Part shown: positions 23,165 to 34,371 of the stretch, one piece after another | How the letters are laid out: each line of letters opens with the position of its first letter | Numbering within the stretch: position 1 is the stretch's first letter | Assembly: GCF_029867415.1 (NCBI RefSeq) | Contig: NC_081186.1 | Coordinates: 109,556,128 to 109,620,127, forward strand | DNA: 64,000 bases | Source: Vicia villosa | Taxonomy: Eukaryota; Streptophyta; Magnoliopsida; Fabales; Fabaceae | Reading direction: 5' to 3' | Translations under genes and position numbers: made by a program | The notes under the pieces: model-generated | Told to the model about the DNA's origin: nothing | What the model saw: only the letters and a program-made list of their open reading frames with translations | Database searches by the model: none

Positions 23165-24238
23165 CTAAAGTGGTTGTAATAAATAATTTTTGTTGAGCAT
23201 AAAACCTATATTATTTATTTCTCTTCAACTAAAATAATTGATTTCATTTACATTTTCTATTAATTAATTTTATTTCATTAAAAATAATCTAAATATTTTA
23301 ACTTCATTTTATAAACTAGTATGAATCACTTTTTTTTTTATTATTTGTCATAATTATTAAAAATAAATCATTTTTAAATATAAATAAAAAATCATTATAT
23401 TATTAATATAATATTTTAACAAGAAATATAAACAAAAATTAATATAACATTATATTAATGTACACAACTTATCCTTTCTACATCTTAAATAAAAAAATTA
23501 ATAAAATAATTCTATTCTTACAAAAATAAAACTAAAAGTTACATAATTAACAAATAAAATTTATTTCATCCATCGAGAGTATCTTCTCCGTAAGAGTATT
23601 GATTTTTCTTCGAAACTTTGCTTTGGACCTTTCTTTGTGCAATATTGGAAGGATCTACAATTTAAACACAATCAAGGGTCATGACTTAATATATATACAT
23701 ATTTAATAATTTATTTAGAACATGCATTTTATTGGTAACATTTTGAAGAAGACCAACCATGAAAGTAAGAAAAAAATCCATGAATCAAGAGAACTTCAAT
23801 CTACTAAACAGATATAATGCTACATACAAATTAAAAACTGTATTCTTTTTCATACAACCTATATGGTCCAAACACCACTCATAATATAATTCAAAATTTC
23901 TTCCAAGAAATGATCTTCATGAATTAGCCATATATCATATAATGAACCGTAATAATTTTATATAAACTAAAGTTATTTGTATCTTTCCATAATATTCATT
24001 GACCATATCAATCACTTTTCTATAAAATCCTTCTCTTACCGGTTCATAAACCTACTAATAACATTAATATATGAAATATCTTCTATAAAACATCTTCTAT
24101 AAAACGATTATGAAACTATAAATTCAATATATCAATTGCCTTCTTAGAATTGGGCAAATAAACTTTAAAGTCATACAATTCAACCTCAAAATGTTACTCT
24201 TTTACCGCAAAAATTTATTGAATTTTAAAACGGATCAT
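23165..24238. repeat. Duplicated 3' flank of the copia element (copy 2)
   Basis: Near-identical to 13030-14101. Here the sequence continues beyond AACGGATCATT into ACATATTG, so this is probably the original chromosomal flank. AT-rich, no gene recognised. Confidence 0.9.
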
Positions 24239-25379
24239 TACATATTGTTTATAGGAAAATAATCTACAATAAAAACACAAAAATGGTAACATAAACCTGT
24301 CTATTGAAATAAAAAAAAACATTGATGGTCTGAAGAATGGTAACATAAGTGTGATAACAGAAAAGGAATGAAAAGAAAACAAACCGCAATGCATGAGAAT
24401 TGTTGATGGAGAAGTAGAAAGAAATTCCCTATTTGATGTGGCATCTAACATATCTAGTGGAATTAATCAAGGAAACTTATAAACACAAAGGTAATATTGA
24501 GATGGTGAGAAAAAATAGTAGAAAATGGTGAGTGGTTTTGGAATAAGAGAGCAGTTTCAAAACTCGTAGGATTTGAGAAAAAAAGGAGCACGTTTCTAGG
24601 AAGTAGTGGGTTTTTTTTTCTTATTTTATTTTTAATTCAACAAAAAGGACATGTATTATATCTCATTAATAAATATAATCTGAAATTTGCTAAAAAAAAT
24701 ACTATTTACAAGTTAAATTCACTTTTGTATTTTTAAATTATTTATTATGGTACTTAATGTATTTTTTTGTGTTTATCAAATTATTTGATTGATATATATT
24801 AAATATTTAAAATAAAAGAAATGAGTAATGTTAGTGTCTTAAATGAACTAAATATAAAAATTATGTTTAAAATCGTCCTTTGCGTAGATTTGTTTGCCAC
24901 TCTAGCCCAAACGCTTGGTTAAGTAACTTTCTTCTTACTTTTAGAGACATTTATTGGAAGAAAATTTGCAACGTTTAATAAATGCCGATTTAATGCCTAA
25001 AAAATTGGTCACCACGTTGAATGGTAAAAATCTAATCTTTTTGTTCTCTAATTAAAACAAAGTTTCAATCACATTAAAAATAATTTCACAAACCAACAAT
25101 ATAACAGTTATATTTATAGTGGCAATTTTCAAGGAATTTGATCCTTCTAGCACAACAAAACCATTAAATCAATTAATTCCATATCTTTAAATTAATTAAT
25201 TAGGCTGACAGAACACCAACAATAATTAAATTTATTAATTATAAATTGTAATTTAGATAGTTTCATTATAATGTTTAATGAAATTCTAGAACTTAATAAT
25301 GATATTTGAAAATGACAAAAAGTTATTACTGCGATTTATATTAGTTGCAAATATGCATTTTAAAAAATTGAATCATTTT
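24239..25379. other. AT-rich intergenic stretch
   Basis: No supported gene. A 78-codon minus-strand frame at 24215-24451 is hydrophobic and serine/phenylalanine-rich, but has no recognisable domain and straddles the repeat border. Confidence 0.5.
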
Positions 25380-25552
25380 CAACAAAAATATTTATTGTTG
25401 CGATAAGTGATTTTTCCCAACGAGAATGAGATTGTTGAGAAAAAAATAACTTATTACAACAACTTAAATTAGTCGTTGGTATATGTATATTATTACCAAC
25501 AAATTGAAAGTCGTCGAGAAAAAGTCGTTGCTAAATATCTTATTTCTTGTAG
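25380..25552. mobile_element. Possible CACTA-like transposon terminus
   Basis: Ends with TTTCTTGTAGT, close to the complement of CACTACAAGAAA found at CACTA transposon ends. It is preceded by repeated GTCGTTG/CGTCGAGAAAAAG/TTGTTG words like subterminal repeats. No matching opposite end was found. Confidence 0.35.
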
Positions 25553-25739
25553 TTTAAACCATTATCTATATTTTTTTGTTATTTACTTTACTGTCTTTAC
25601 TTTCTGTTGTTCTTTTTATTTTGTTCTTTAAAGTACTAACACAATTTTTTCTTTAAGTGAGAAAACCTTAAATTTGATTGTGAATTTTGAATACCACAAT
25701 TCATCCCCTTCTTGTGCTTAGATTCACTTGTTCAACAAG

Positions 25740-25752
25740 TGGCATCAGAGCC
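25740..25752 (+). promoter_or_regulatory. Primer-binding site of a decayed copia element
   Basis: TGGCATCAGAGCC is one substitution from the initiator tRNA-Met site. It follows an LTR-end-like T/C-rich sequence ending TTCAACA and precedes the gag remnant by about 40 bp. Confidence 0.65.
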
Positions 25753-25789
25753 TAGCTCATGTTAAAGACTAATTGTACCAGGAGAAAAA

Positions 25790-28110
25790 ATGACTTCAAT
25801 CTATTCACTAGACAATCCCTAATCCTTTAATGGAGAATATATGCTATAGTTTATGGAAAGAGAAAATGATTTTTTTAATTTAAGGGATGGATCATGGTAT
25901 TTGGAAGGTTGTGAATGAAGGTCCATTTTTTCCTACACACGATGTCGTTGGTGTTCTAGTTAACAAACCTGAAAATTATTGAACCAAAGATGATAAAGAA
26001 AATGTGCAGCAGCGCAGTTAAAAGCGAAAATTTTCCTCACTACCTTTTCAGTTTTAATGAATTTTGGCGAGTTTCTCATTGCAAGTCTACAAAAGAAATA
26101 TGGGACATCCTCCAAATTACCCATAAAGGAACTATAGAGGTTAATTGGGCAAGGTTGAGCACATTAATCCATGTGCATAAACTCTTTAGGATGAAATCTT
26201 AAGAGAATATAAATCAGATGCAAACACGATTTACACACATCGTGAGTCATATGAGAACTCTGGGAAAATATTTTCAGATGGAAAATTGGTTGTGAAAATT
26301 CTTAGATGCCTGAATCAGAGTTGGCAACCTTAAGTCATTGTGATTTGTTAATCTAGGGATTTAGCAATCATGGACACATACACACTCTCTTGTTGATAAT
26401 ATTGTAGGAACATAAGTTGGAGCAGAAGAGAAATGCTAATGACAAAAAAGAAGACAAGAAAAAGAGGGGGAGTATTGCACTAAAGACCACTAACATCAAA
26501 GATATGGAATCAGTAGATGAAGACTTTCAAAGTGAGATTAAAAGAAAATACATGAAACTCATGTTTCAAAAATTCAAGGAGTTCCTAAGGCACGAAAAAA
26601 TTTCAAGTTTCAAGAGCAAAACGAAGAAATATGCTTCTTCATTCCCACATGCCACCAGTGTGAAAAGGAAGATCCCATAAGACTAAACTTCCCTCAAAAT
26701 CGTAGAGGATCCAAGAAACCGCGAGAAGACGTTAAGAGAGCCTACATATCTTGTCATGGTAATGATGTGGAATCCTCTGACAAGGAAGAAGCGAACACGT
26801 GTCTCATGAAAACCATGAAGAAGACAAGGTAACCTCTTATTTATCTTTTCAAGACTCATTTCACATATGTAAAAATCTAACTAAAGAAACAAGTAAATTA
26901 GAACAAGTTGTCTCTAACTCTAAAGACTTTATCTCTTCCCTCGTATTGAAAAATAAAGACTTTTGGGAAGAAATAAAAAGAATTAAACAGGGACTAGATG
27001 GTCTAATTCAAAGTTCCTCATCTTCTCATGAATTCTTGGATGAATCTATCAAGTGTGATCAATTTGACATTTTGAAAAATAAAATTAATGATCTTCAAAA
27101 TACACTTGATAGATTCACTAATGCAAGAGATAACTTGAATCTTTTGATAAGTAACCAAATGACGTCTTACAATAAGGTCGGTCTTGGTTATGAACCTAAG
27201 AACAACGGTAAAAGCTTTAGCTAGGGATGTCAACTTGCCTCCGTTAGTGGGGATCCCCGTGGGGATTCTCCGTTTGGGGCCCCAAAGACGGGGAATTTTC
27301 CCCCTGCGGGAACGGAGATGGGGAACAAAGTCTCCCCGAAGGCACTTCGGGGACGGGGGTGGCGTAAATATCCCCCGCCCCGTGGAGTCCCCGACCCGCT
27401 TAAAATAGCATAATCCTTAATTTATATATACATTTTAAATTATTATGTAAGTTTATTTGTCATTTTATATAATTAATCTTATACACAATTATAAAATATA
27501 TATGTATTGTTAGTAAAAGAGTGAGATCTAAATGATTATTTTAACTTTTTTTAGGTTGAAATTGTGGTGTTCATGACACTTAATATTATAGATTAAATAT
27601 TATTAAAACAATATATTTATCATAAAGGAATAATTTCTAAATTTCTTGTGGTTAGTTTTTGAAGCTTTTACTATTAATTTGGTTTTAAATAATAAATAAA
27701 AAAGTCATGTTTATGGATCTCGGCATGAACCTTGGGGACCCATGGGGACCCGTGGGGATCCGCGGGGACGGGGATGGGGGACAAAATCTCCCCGTAGCGG
27801 GGATCCGAAGCGGAGATAGGGAATAGATTCGAGGGCGGGGATTGTGATGGGAATGTATCCCCCGTCCCCGCCCCGCCCCATTGGCATCCCTAGCTTTAGC
27901 AATATTTGTAATGCCCAACCAACATCTAATCGAAAAATCCTAAAATGCAATTGATGTAAAAAGACGGCCATATTGCTTATTTCATTTTATAAAAAAGAAT
28001 CATGAAAGTAAAAGAGGATATCCTCCCTCGTGTAGATATACTTGACAACTTATATTCAAAAGATGATATCAATAATTGCTCTTCAAGTCCTTGGTAGATT
28101 TATTCCCTCG
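25790..28110 (+). pseudogene. Decayed copia gag (UBN2 type), interrupted by an hAT MITE
   Basis: Starts at an ATG near 25790 and is full of stops and frameshifts. A UBN2 gag domain can be followed at 25990-26345 (FWRVSHCKSTKEIWDILQITHKGT, in two pieces; then the Q-RFTHIV region; then LRCLNQSWQP-like). A lysine-rich linker lies at 26417-26680. A coiled-coil segment at 26799-27224 has DLQNTLDRFTNARDNLNLL and YNKVGLGYEPKNN, motifs typical of TNT-type legume gag proteins. The frame is split at 27221 by a 671-bp transposon and the gag-like sequence resumes at 27901. No pol follows. This is a different copia family from the 14-23 kb element. Confidence 0.75.
27222..27892. mobile_element. hAT-type MITE, G/C-rich
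   Basis: A 671-bp element with terminal inverted repeats TAGGGATGTCAA (left) and TAGGGATGCCAA (right, complement), close to the Ac/hAT terminal consensus. It is flanked by an exact 8-bp duplication GCTTTAGC (27214-27221 and 27893-27900). The two ends are strikingly G/C-rich, with runs of GGGG and CCCC, while the middle is AT-rich. No transposase is encoded. Apparent frames through the G-rich ends are compositional. It inserted into an already existing copia gag, so it is younger than that element. Confidence 0.88.
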
Positions 28111-28136
28111 GTTATTTCCAAAACCAAGGGAATAAG

Positions 28137-28151
28137 TTGTGTGTCTGTATG

Positions 28152-28218
<67 letters not shown>
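28137..28218 (+). repeat. (TG)n/(TA)n compound microsatellite
   Basis: GTGTGTCTGTATGTGTGTGTGCGCG followed by about 25 TA dinucleotides. It generates spurious tyrosine/isoleucine frames on both strands. Confidence 0.95.
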
Positions 28219-28220
<2 letters not shown>

Positions 28221-28478
28221 TATCATGGCGCTCCCAGGACATATACCTCAATTATCGGTTATTGCAATTCTCTATTGATGGTGAATAACTCGAAGATATC
28301 TCAAGCTTAATCAAATAGAAGATTTAAGTGAAGTTTTTATTTGAATGATGTATCCAGCAAAAGGACTTGAAGCTTTAGAGTGTGGAAGAAGAGAAGTGTG
28401 AAAGCTCGTCTGATAGTGTCTAGTTGAGTGATTAATATTTTGTAAAATCAAAAGGGATTTTTCGTTAGTATGGCTAAA

Positions 28479-28528
28479 ACACACACACACACACACATAC
28501 ACACGCGCGCGCGCGCACATACACACAC
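28479..28528 (+). repeat. (AC)n/(GC)n microsatellite
   Basis: ACACACAC... then ACACGCGCGCGCGCGCACATACACACAC. The alternating purine-pyrimidine run, including a GC block, could adopt Z-DNA. Confidence 0.95.
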
Positions 28529-28559
28529 TTAAAAGTATTTTGAAGGCTCACTATTTTAA

Positions 28560-29800
28560 ATAAAATCACCAAAAATGTTTTTGTAACCTAGCCAAATGAA
28601 TTGGGAATTGTCAAATTGTTTAGGACAAGTTTTTGAACTATCTAATCGATTAGAACAAATGCCTAATCGATTAGATGAATGAGAAAAAAGTTCATAATAG
28701 ATTATGATGATATCTTCATTAATGGTAAAATCTCTATCAAAACCTTCCAATTTGGGTAGTAATAATTGATTGTTTCACATTCCTAATTGATTAGGTCATT
28801 AATGTTGCCCAAGGATTATTTCATAAATTGAACAATCTTTTGGCCTATAAATAGAGGTCTTCCTCTTAATTTCTAAACATCTCAAAATCGTGAGATATCT
28901 CATATCTCTCTCTCTCTCTCTCTCTAAAATATTTTTCTTTCTCACATATTTTTAGCCAAAGCACTTTGAGAAACGTTCTAGAGTTTAATGAGGAAGATAT
29001 TTTGGGAAAGGGGCATTGTTGTAAGTTCATCAAAAATTCTTTTTCTTCTGAAGTGAATTATTCTTATTTATGGAGTAATTGTATAGGTTTGTAGCTAAAA
29101 TTGTTAGTATCCCTTTTGGGGGGATTAGTATAAGTCTTTGTTTAGTCCGTGAGCTTTGTCACTTGAAGAAAAGCTTTCCTTATAGGTTCGTGAAGAATAA
29201 ACAATGAAAAATCTTCACATCAATTCTTGAGCTCACACCTGTTCAAAAACTCAGTCGCTTCGAGATCAACTTGGTATAAAATCTTAGTTTGCTTAGTGTT
29301 TAGTCCGACATAAATCCTTGGTTTGGTTAAGAGGATAGTCAATTCAAAACTCCAACTTGGTTCGAGATAAGTTCATATAAAAACTCAGTTGGCTTAGAGA
29401 CTAACCACTCAATTTATGTTTGCTATTTGGCATGAATATTAAGCGCTTCATTCAGCTATTCGTTATTTGGTTGAAAGTCAGTCTAAAATATTATTTTTCC
29501 GTGTATAAAGGGGTTTGTGGGTTAACCTTCTTAAAGTTCTCAAACATTATTGAATACTCTCAAGATCAATTCATAAATAGAGAAATAGCCCACTTCGTTA
29601 AGACTGGACCTTTATAAGTGTTTGGTGTTATCTTTCTTCCCTTTACTTTTTACTTTGCACTTATTTTCTTTGTATGTACTTTTTGCCGTATATTCAAATG
29701 TTTTTATCAAATAAATTGTAATTTAGAAAATAATTTTGTTTTAAACTATTATTTTTTAAACCTCTACAATCGAGTGGGACAATCACAATCGAGTGGAAGC
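28560..29800 (+). repeat. SIRE/Maximus-like LTR remnant
   Basis: Contains several (C)TAATCGATTAG words, a TATA box in GGCCTATAAATAGAGG (about 28838-28853), a short CT tract (28905-28924) and a T-rich 3' end. These are LTR-like features shared with 3240-4500 and with 35.2-42.1 kb on the other strand. It could be the 3' LTR of the decayed copia element to its left, but I could not align it to the sequence before the 25740 primer site. Borders approximate. Confidence 0.4.
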
Positions 29801-30850
29801 TCGTGATGGACTAAATCTATGAATAATATCTTCATAAAGCCCTCGATAGTTTTGGTTACAAGTTTAAGAAATAGAAGGGGTAATTCTAAAATATTAAAAT
29901 TATACTTTAAAAGAAAAGGAGAGGAAAGTGTTCAGAGAAAATAGAGAAGAAAGTAATTAGCAAGAAATAAAATAAAAAAAGGAAAATGAAAAAATGGATA
30001 GCCAGAGTAAAGAGCATGAAGCTTGGATTAAAATTATTTATAGAGAAATGTCAATGATTAATCATAATTATCACTTAATTGTATAATTGTATGAAAAGAC
30101 CAAAATTAATATTTAAATAATCAAATTTTCAAACATAAGCGGATACAAGATTTATAACTAATACATTTTTTCTTTGACATTTTAATGACGACATTCATGC
30201 GAAATAATTACTATTTATCTCACATCATCTCACAATTCAATATTAATCATAAGAAAAACTTAACATGTGTTCTAAAGGCACAAGTTAATAAGTTATTTAT
30301 AAAAATATTTTTTTAAAATAGCGTTAAAACTTTAAATATGAATTTAGTTATATTTATTTTTTTAAATTATATTATCTTTAACCTGTGTATTTAGGGCTCA
30401 TGTCAATGAGACATTTGTTTACCTCTAAAATAAACAATTTGTAATATTCTACAATATAGCCTAATATCTAGAAGCATCCATCATTAAATTTTGGACATTT
30501 AGTCAAAGAAAAATGAGATGGATTTAAATATATTTTGAGAAAAAGAAAGATATATTCTCTTAAATGAGTTTTTTTTTTTCTTTGGGGGGGTCCAAATTGA
30601 CATGGTGAACCACCTCTGTCCAATGTAATATCCCAACAAACAAACTAGTTGTCCAAATGAAAAAACAATTCCATCAACTAATATTAAATGTCAATTCCTT
30701 TCTACCCCAGTTAACTACACCATGAAATAGTGTCAATAACGTATAAAATTGTGTCTAATTTTTATAGTCTTTAATAAATATTGACAATACAACTTTAATC
30801 AAAAGTAATATCTCCCCTCACCATATAAGTATTGTCCAAAAGAAACCAAC
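29801..30850. other. AT-rich intergenic stretch upstream of the small gene
   Basis: No ORF, RNA gene or clear repeat recognised. Probably contains the promoter region of the gene that follows. Confidence 0.5.
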
Positions 30851-30858
30851 TTATATAA
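30851..30858 (+). promoter_or_regulatory. Candidate TATA box
   Basis: TTATATAA about 230 bp before the predicted start codon of the small membrane-protein gene. A second AT alternation (CATATATATG) at 30882-30891 is an alternative. Confidence 0.4.
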
Positions 30859-30973
30859 CTTGTAGAAACAAAATCCCTTATCATATATATGCTTCTTGCC
30901 CCCTTAGTACCTCTCTCTTCTTTAACATATATATCATATTCACCACAATTCTTCTTCTTCTTTCATAACTCTT

Positions 30974-31067
30974 GTAAGCAAGTTTTTTTTCCCTTCTTTA
31001 TTCATATTCTTTGCACCTTTTTCTTTAAGCATATGAGAAACATGTTTTGGTTTATTTTCAATTTCAG
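30974..31067 (+). other. Candidate 5'-UTR intron
   Basis: CTT|GTAAGC at 30974 and a T-rich tract ending TTTCAG|GG at 31067 would define a 94-base intron ending 12 bases before the ATG of the small membrane-protein gene. Prediction from splice consensus only. Confidence 0.4.
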
Positions 31068-31079
31068 GGCTATAATTAG

Positions 31080-31397
31080 ATGGAACAAACTAAAGAAGTG
31101 GAAAAAGGAGATTACAATGATGAAAGCCAGAGGTTAACAACAAAGTCATACATGGTGATCTTTGGTTTCTCTTTGTTGATAAGCATATTTGGGGGCTTTT
31201 TATTGGTATGGTGGCTTCATAAATATCATTCAAAAAATAAGCAACTTTGGATGGTACCTTTTAGTCTCATTTTCTTTCTAACTCCACTCATTATTTGGTT
31301 CTTCCTTTTCATTTCTCACTTGTTTATTTCAAAGAGTGATGAAAAGTTAGAGGATGCTTCTATGAGTCAACTTTCTCTAATTCATCCAAAGAGATGA
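31080..31397 (+). CDS. Small two-helix membrane protein (host gene candidate)
   Basis: A 105-codon frame that does not belong to any transposon seen here. The N-terminus (residues 1-22) is hydrophilic and acidic/basic. Residues ~24-47 (SYMVIFGFSLLISIFGGFLL plus VWWL) and ~57-84 (MVPFSLIFFLTPLIIWFFLF plus ISHLF) form two strong transmembrane helices joined by a short basic loop (HKYHSKNKQ). The C-terminus is polar and serine-rich. Composition, a clean ATG, a plausible TATA, a 5'-UTR intron and an AT-rich 3' end with AATATAATTATAT support a real plant gene. I do not recognise the family, and no function is proposed. It sits between an LTR-rich block and a SINE/MITE/LINE block. It is the best candidate for a non-transposon gene in the window. 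Confidence 0.55.
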   Translation: MEQTKEVEKGDYNDESQRLTTKSYMVIFGFSLLISIFGGFLLVWWLHKYHSKNKQLWMVPFSLIFFLTPLIIWFFLFISHLFISKSDEKLEDASMSQLSLIHPKR

Positions 31398-31619
31398 TGT
31401 TTGGCATATAGGATACTTTTGTGTATGTTAATAGAAATAGCTCAAACTATAGAACTTGAGAATTGCTTATAGTTTATGTAAACTTCAATATAATTATATA
31501 TTGTCCCCTTTTGGCATCTCTAGTCTAGTTGTGTAATCATTCACTGGATTGATACAATATTTCTTTGGATAAGTGAAAGAAAATTTTAATTTTCTTTAGT
31601 ATATGTATCTTCATGTTAC
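31398..31619. other. 3' untranslated and downstream sequence of the small gene
   Basis: AT-rich, with poly(A)-signal-like AATATAAT near 31487. No other feature seen. Confidence 0.4.
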
Positions 31620-31735
31620 CAAACATGCACTATGTTTATAGTCTAGCGGTGAAATGTTTGGATCTTAAGTGTGGACTTCTCTCATGATCTCAGGTTCAAA
31701 TTCAGCTTAATATTAATTACTTATTAAAAAAAATT
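31620..31735 (+). mobile_element. tRNA-derived SINE-like sequence
   Basis: Contains an internal pol III promoter in the right order: box A-like TAGTCTAGCGG (31639-31649) and box B-like GGTTCAAATTC (31693-31703), about 54 bases apart. An A-run follows near 31724. A decayed tRNA gene is the alternative. No target duplication recognised. Confidence 0.45.
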
Positions 31736-32358
31736 CACTTTATTCTCTTTCTTTGTTTTTTACAAGCATAATAAACCATTCACAAACTAATACTACTTAG
31801 AATAAGACATGTAAAAGAATTAGCATGATATTCATTTTCTTTGTTTGTAATTCAAAATACTATATGTCATTATTTGACATAATGAGTTGATATCTAGGGA
31901 CCTTAATTTCCAATAATAATGTAACATATTATGTGATTAAAAAAATGATAATGGGAAAAATCTATAAGAATCTACGTCATGTATGTGATGTGGAAGGTGC
32001 ACGAGAAAGAAATTAAAGTATGGTTAGGTTAGGTAGTCAGAGATGTTGCCTTCCCTAGATTATACTATAATTGAATTGACCAGACTAGTATAATATATGT
32101 ATTGAGTCTATTTTCAAGATAAACAAGTTTGATTTGTTTTTGTTGTAGGCGAAATTGATTTTAGAGATATAAAAATAATAATGATATGGTTAGAGCTTTT
32201 ACCTATAAAATTGATTGTTATATTTAAATCTATTAGTGGTTATTTTGGTTGTTAAATTTATTAGACGTTTATAGTTTTATATAAATGTAACAAATTTATA
32301 AACACGTTATAAATATTTATTTTAATTGTAATTTTATGGACTAAACTGATTAACAAGA
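31736..32358. other. AT-rich intergenic stretch
   Basis: No gene or further repeat recognised up to the target duplication of the palindromic MITE. Confidence 0.5.
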
Positions 32359-32367
32359 TATATTTAA

Positions 32368-32661
32368 GGCAAAATACTCTTTTTGGTCCTGTAAGTTAAC
32401 CCCGGGGTTCATTTTGGTCCCTTAACTTCAAAAAGTTCCATATTGGTCCCTTAACTCTTCAAAAGGTGTCAGTTTAGTCCTTTTTGGCATATTAGCGACG
32501 GATTTAGCGACCAATTTTTGAGTTTTTCCGTCGCTAATATGACAAAAAGGACTAAAATGACATCTTTTGAAGAGTTAAGGGACCAATATGAAACTTTTTG
32601 AAATTAAGGGACCAAAATGAACCCCGAGGTTAATTTACAGGACCAAAAAGAGTATTTTGCC
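32368..32661. mobile_element. Mutator-like MITE, near-complete palindrome
   Basis: A 294-bp element starting GGCAAAATACTCTTTTTGG and ending with its complement. An exact 9-bp target duplication TATATTTAA (32359-32367, 32662-32670) is the signature length of Mutator-like transposons. The two arms of about 135 bp are almost perfectly complementary and include the phrase GGTCCCTTAACT in each arm. Only about 20 central bases are unpaired. No coding capacity. A transcript through it would form one long hairpin. Confidence 0.93.
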
Positions 32662-32689
32662 TATATTTAATGATTAAATTGCATGGGAA

Positions 32690-33668
32690 ACCATATATTA
32701 AATCTAAGAAGAAAGGGTGTTTGGTGTTAGAAATCTTTCCTTGGTAATTTAGCCCTTTTAAATAAATGGAGATGGATATTTATTTCGGATATCTCTGACC
32801 TATGGTATGATATTTTGCCTGCTCGTTATGATGTCTCTATTGTCTACTCTGTGTGTGGGACGAGTTTTTGGGGTTGCGGTCTTTTTCTTCTAGAGGAAGG
32901 AATGCCTCTTCTTAGATCTAAGAAAGATGATCCAACCAATTCATTTAAGGAAGGACTTATTAGGAAGATAGGATCGGGTCGTCAGACATCCTTTTTAGGG
33001 AGATCCTTGGATAGGGAATATTCTTCTTAATATTATGTTTTAGAGGCTCTTCACTATCTCTCAATTTCAAGATGAGTTTGTGAATGAGATTGGTAGGTAG
33101 ATTTATGGGAGGTTTTCTTGAGACCTTAGATGGAGAAGACCGTTTATTCTTCAATGAAGAACGTCTGGTCTCTGATATGTTTTCGGTCTTACCCGAGGTT
33201 CAACTTAGTGAGGAGAATGATATATGGATTTGGAGAGATAATAGGGATCAGAATTTTTCAGTGGCTTCTAATTATCAAATCTGAGTGTCTTTCTCTTATC
33301 TTTCTGTCGCTCGCGTTAGGAGGAAAAATTCTATTCCTCTACTTATTTGGGCAAGTTATGGTGGTAGTTTTTTCTTGTCACCTTTTGTAGGATATGTTCC
33401 CTTTTAAAGAGAATTTGTTCATGTGAAAGATCATAGTTTGCTTCTCTGTTGGTTGAAGCGTTGGACACTGAGTGCTTATGTTTGAGTTTTCTTTCTTTTT
33501 TGGTTGGCCCCTGATTATTGTCTTTCTTTGTATTTTTGTGTTTTGTTTGTGGTTGTTTTCTTTTGCTTTCTTTTGATACATGTGCTAACAAAAGTTTGCT
33601 ATTTCTCTTTATTGGAGTTTTCTCCCCTTCTTATTATTAATATGATATATTTTATCTTTAAAAAAAAT
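32690..33668 (+). pseudogene. 5'-truncated LINE (L1-type) 3' end
   Basis: Across shifting frames the sequence reads as the C-terminal region of a plant L1 reverse-transcriptase ORF2. Features in order: LVNLALLNKWRW-like and DLWYDIL-ARYD near 32740-32830, KIDDPTNSFKEGLIRKIGSG-like at 32925-32970, then EVQLSEENDIWIWRDN and FSVASNYQI at 33195-33280, the zf-RVT entry region. A T-rich 3' UTR ends in an A-run at 33660-33667. The RT catalytic core is missing because the copy is truncated at its 5' end, as usual for LINE insertions. Several stops and frameshifts show it is dead. Target duplication not identified. Confidence 0.7.
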
Positions 33669-33774
33669 TAGGACTAGAACAACAATAATAACTAGATTTT
33701 TTCTCGTTCATTCCATGTGTTGATTTATTTTTGTAAAGTTAATTAAATTTTTTAAATAAAATGTTGGACATATC

Positions 33775-33792
33775 CCCCCCCCCCCCCCCCCC
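33775..33792 (+). repeat. Poly-C run
   Basis: Eighteen consecutive C. Length is likely uncertain in any sequencing technology. Confidence 0.9.
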
Positions 33793-33900
33793 ACCAGATC
33801 AATCAAAATCTCAATTTTACTGATTTAGATTAATGACATTTTGAAGATAATAGATAACACTTAAAGGGTCTTAATGATGCCAACCCTTATATATATGTAT

Positions 33901-34296
33901 ATATCGCACAAATGGGTTGCGATACTATCCAAATGTGTCGCATTAGTTGTTTTTGCTGACACGTGCTTCGTCATATTCTTGTAACGCTCTGTGTCCATGT
34001 ACATAATGCTGCATGTTTTTTTCTATAGATTTTTAAGGAAATCAGCTTATGAAATTTGCATAAATTTTTATTTTTTATTCTTTTATTTCAAAATTTGTGT
34101 CCATGTCTTCTTTATTCTTGAATAGATTTGGAAAAAATAAACTAAAGATTTATGCAAATTTCATGAAGCTGGTTCCCTTAAACATGTTGTACCATGTACA
34201 TGGGCGTAAAGTGTTATAGGAATCAAACGAAGCATATTTCAACAAAATCAACTAATGTGACACGTTGGATAGTAACGCGACACGTTTGTGCGACAT
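33901..34296. mobile_element. Long-arm foldback element
   Basis: The left arm (33901 to about 34075) and the complement of the right arm (about 34150-34296) match block by block: TCGCACAAA, ACTATCCAA, TTAGTTG, TGCTTCGT, CCATGTACAT, CAGCTT-ATGAAATTTGCATAAAT. Identity is clearly below 90 percent, so it is older than the 32.4-kb MITE. No ORF. It lies between TA-rich sequence on the left and an (AC)n(TA)n tract on the right, which hides any target duplication. Confidence 0.7.
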
Positions 34297-34298
34297 AA

Positions 34299-34300
<2 letters not shown>

Positions 34301-34370
<70 letters not shown>
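34301..34370 (+). repeat. (AC)n(TA)n compound microsatellite
   Basis: About 19 AC dinucleotides followed by about 16 TA dinucleotides. Confidence 0.95.

Positions 34371-34371
<1 letters not shown>

Noticed and set aside
27184..27971. Gly/Arg/Pro-rich frames on both strands around the G/C-rich element
   Set aside because: They follow the GGGG/CCCC runs of the hAT MITE ends and cross its target duplications; composition explains them.
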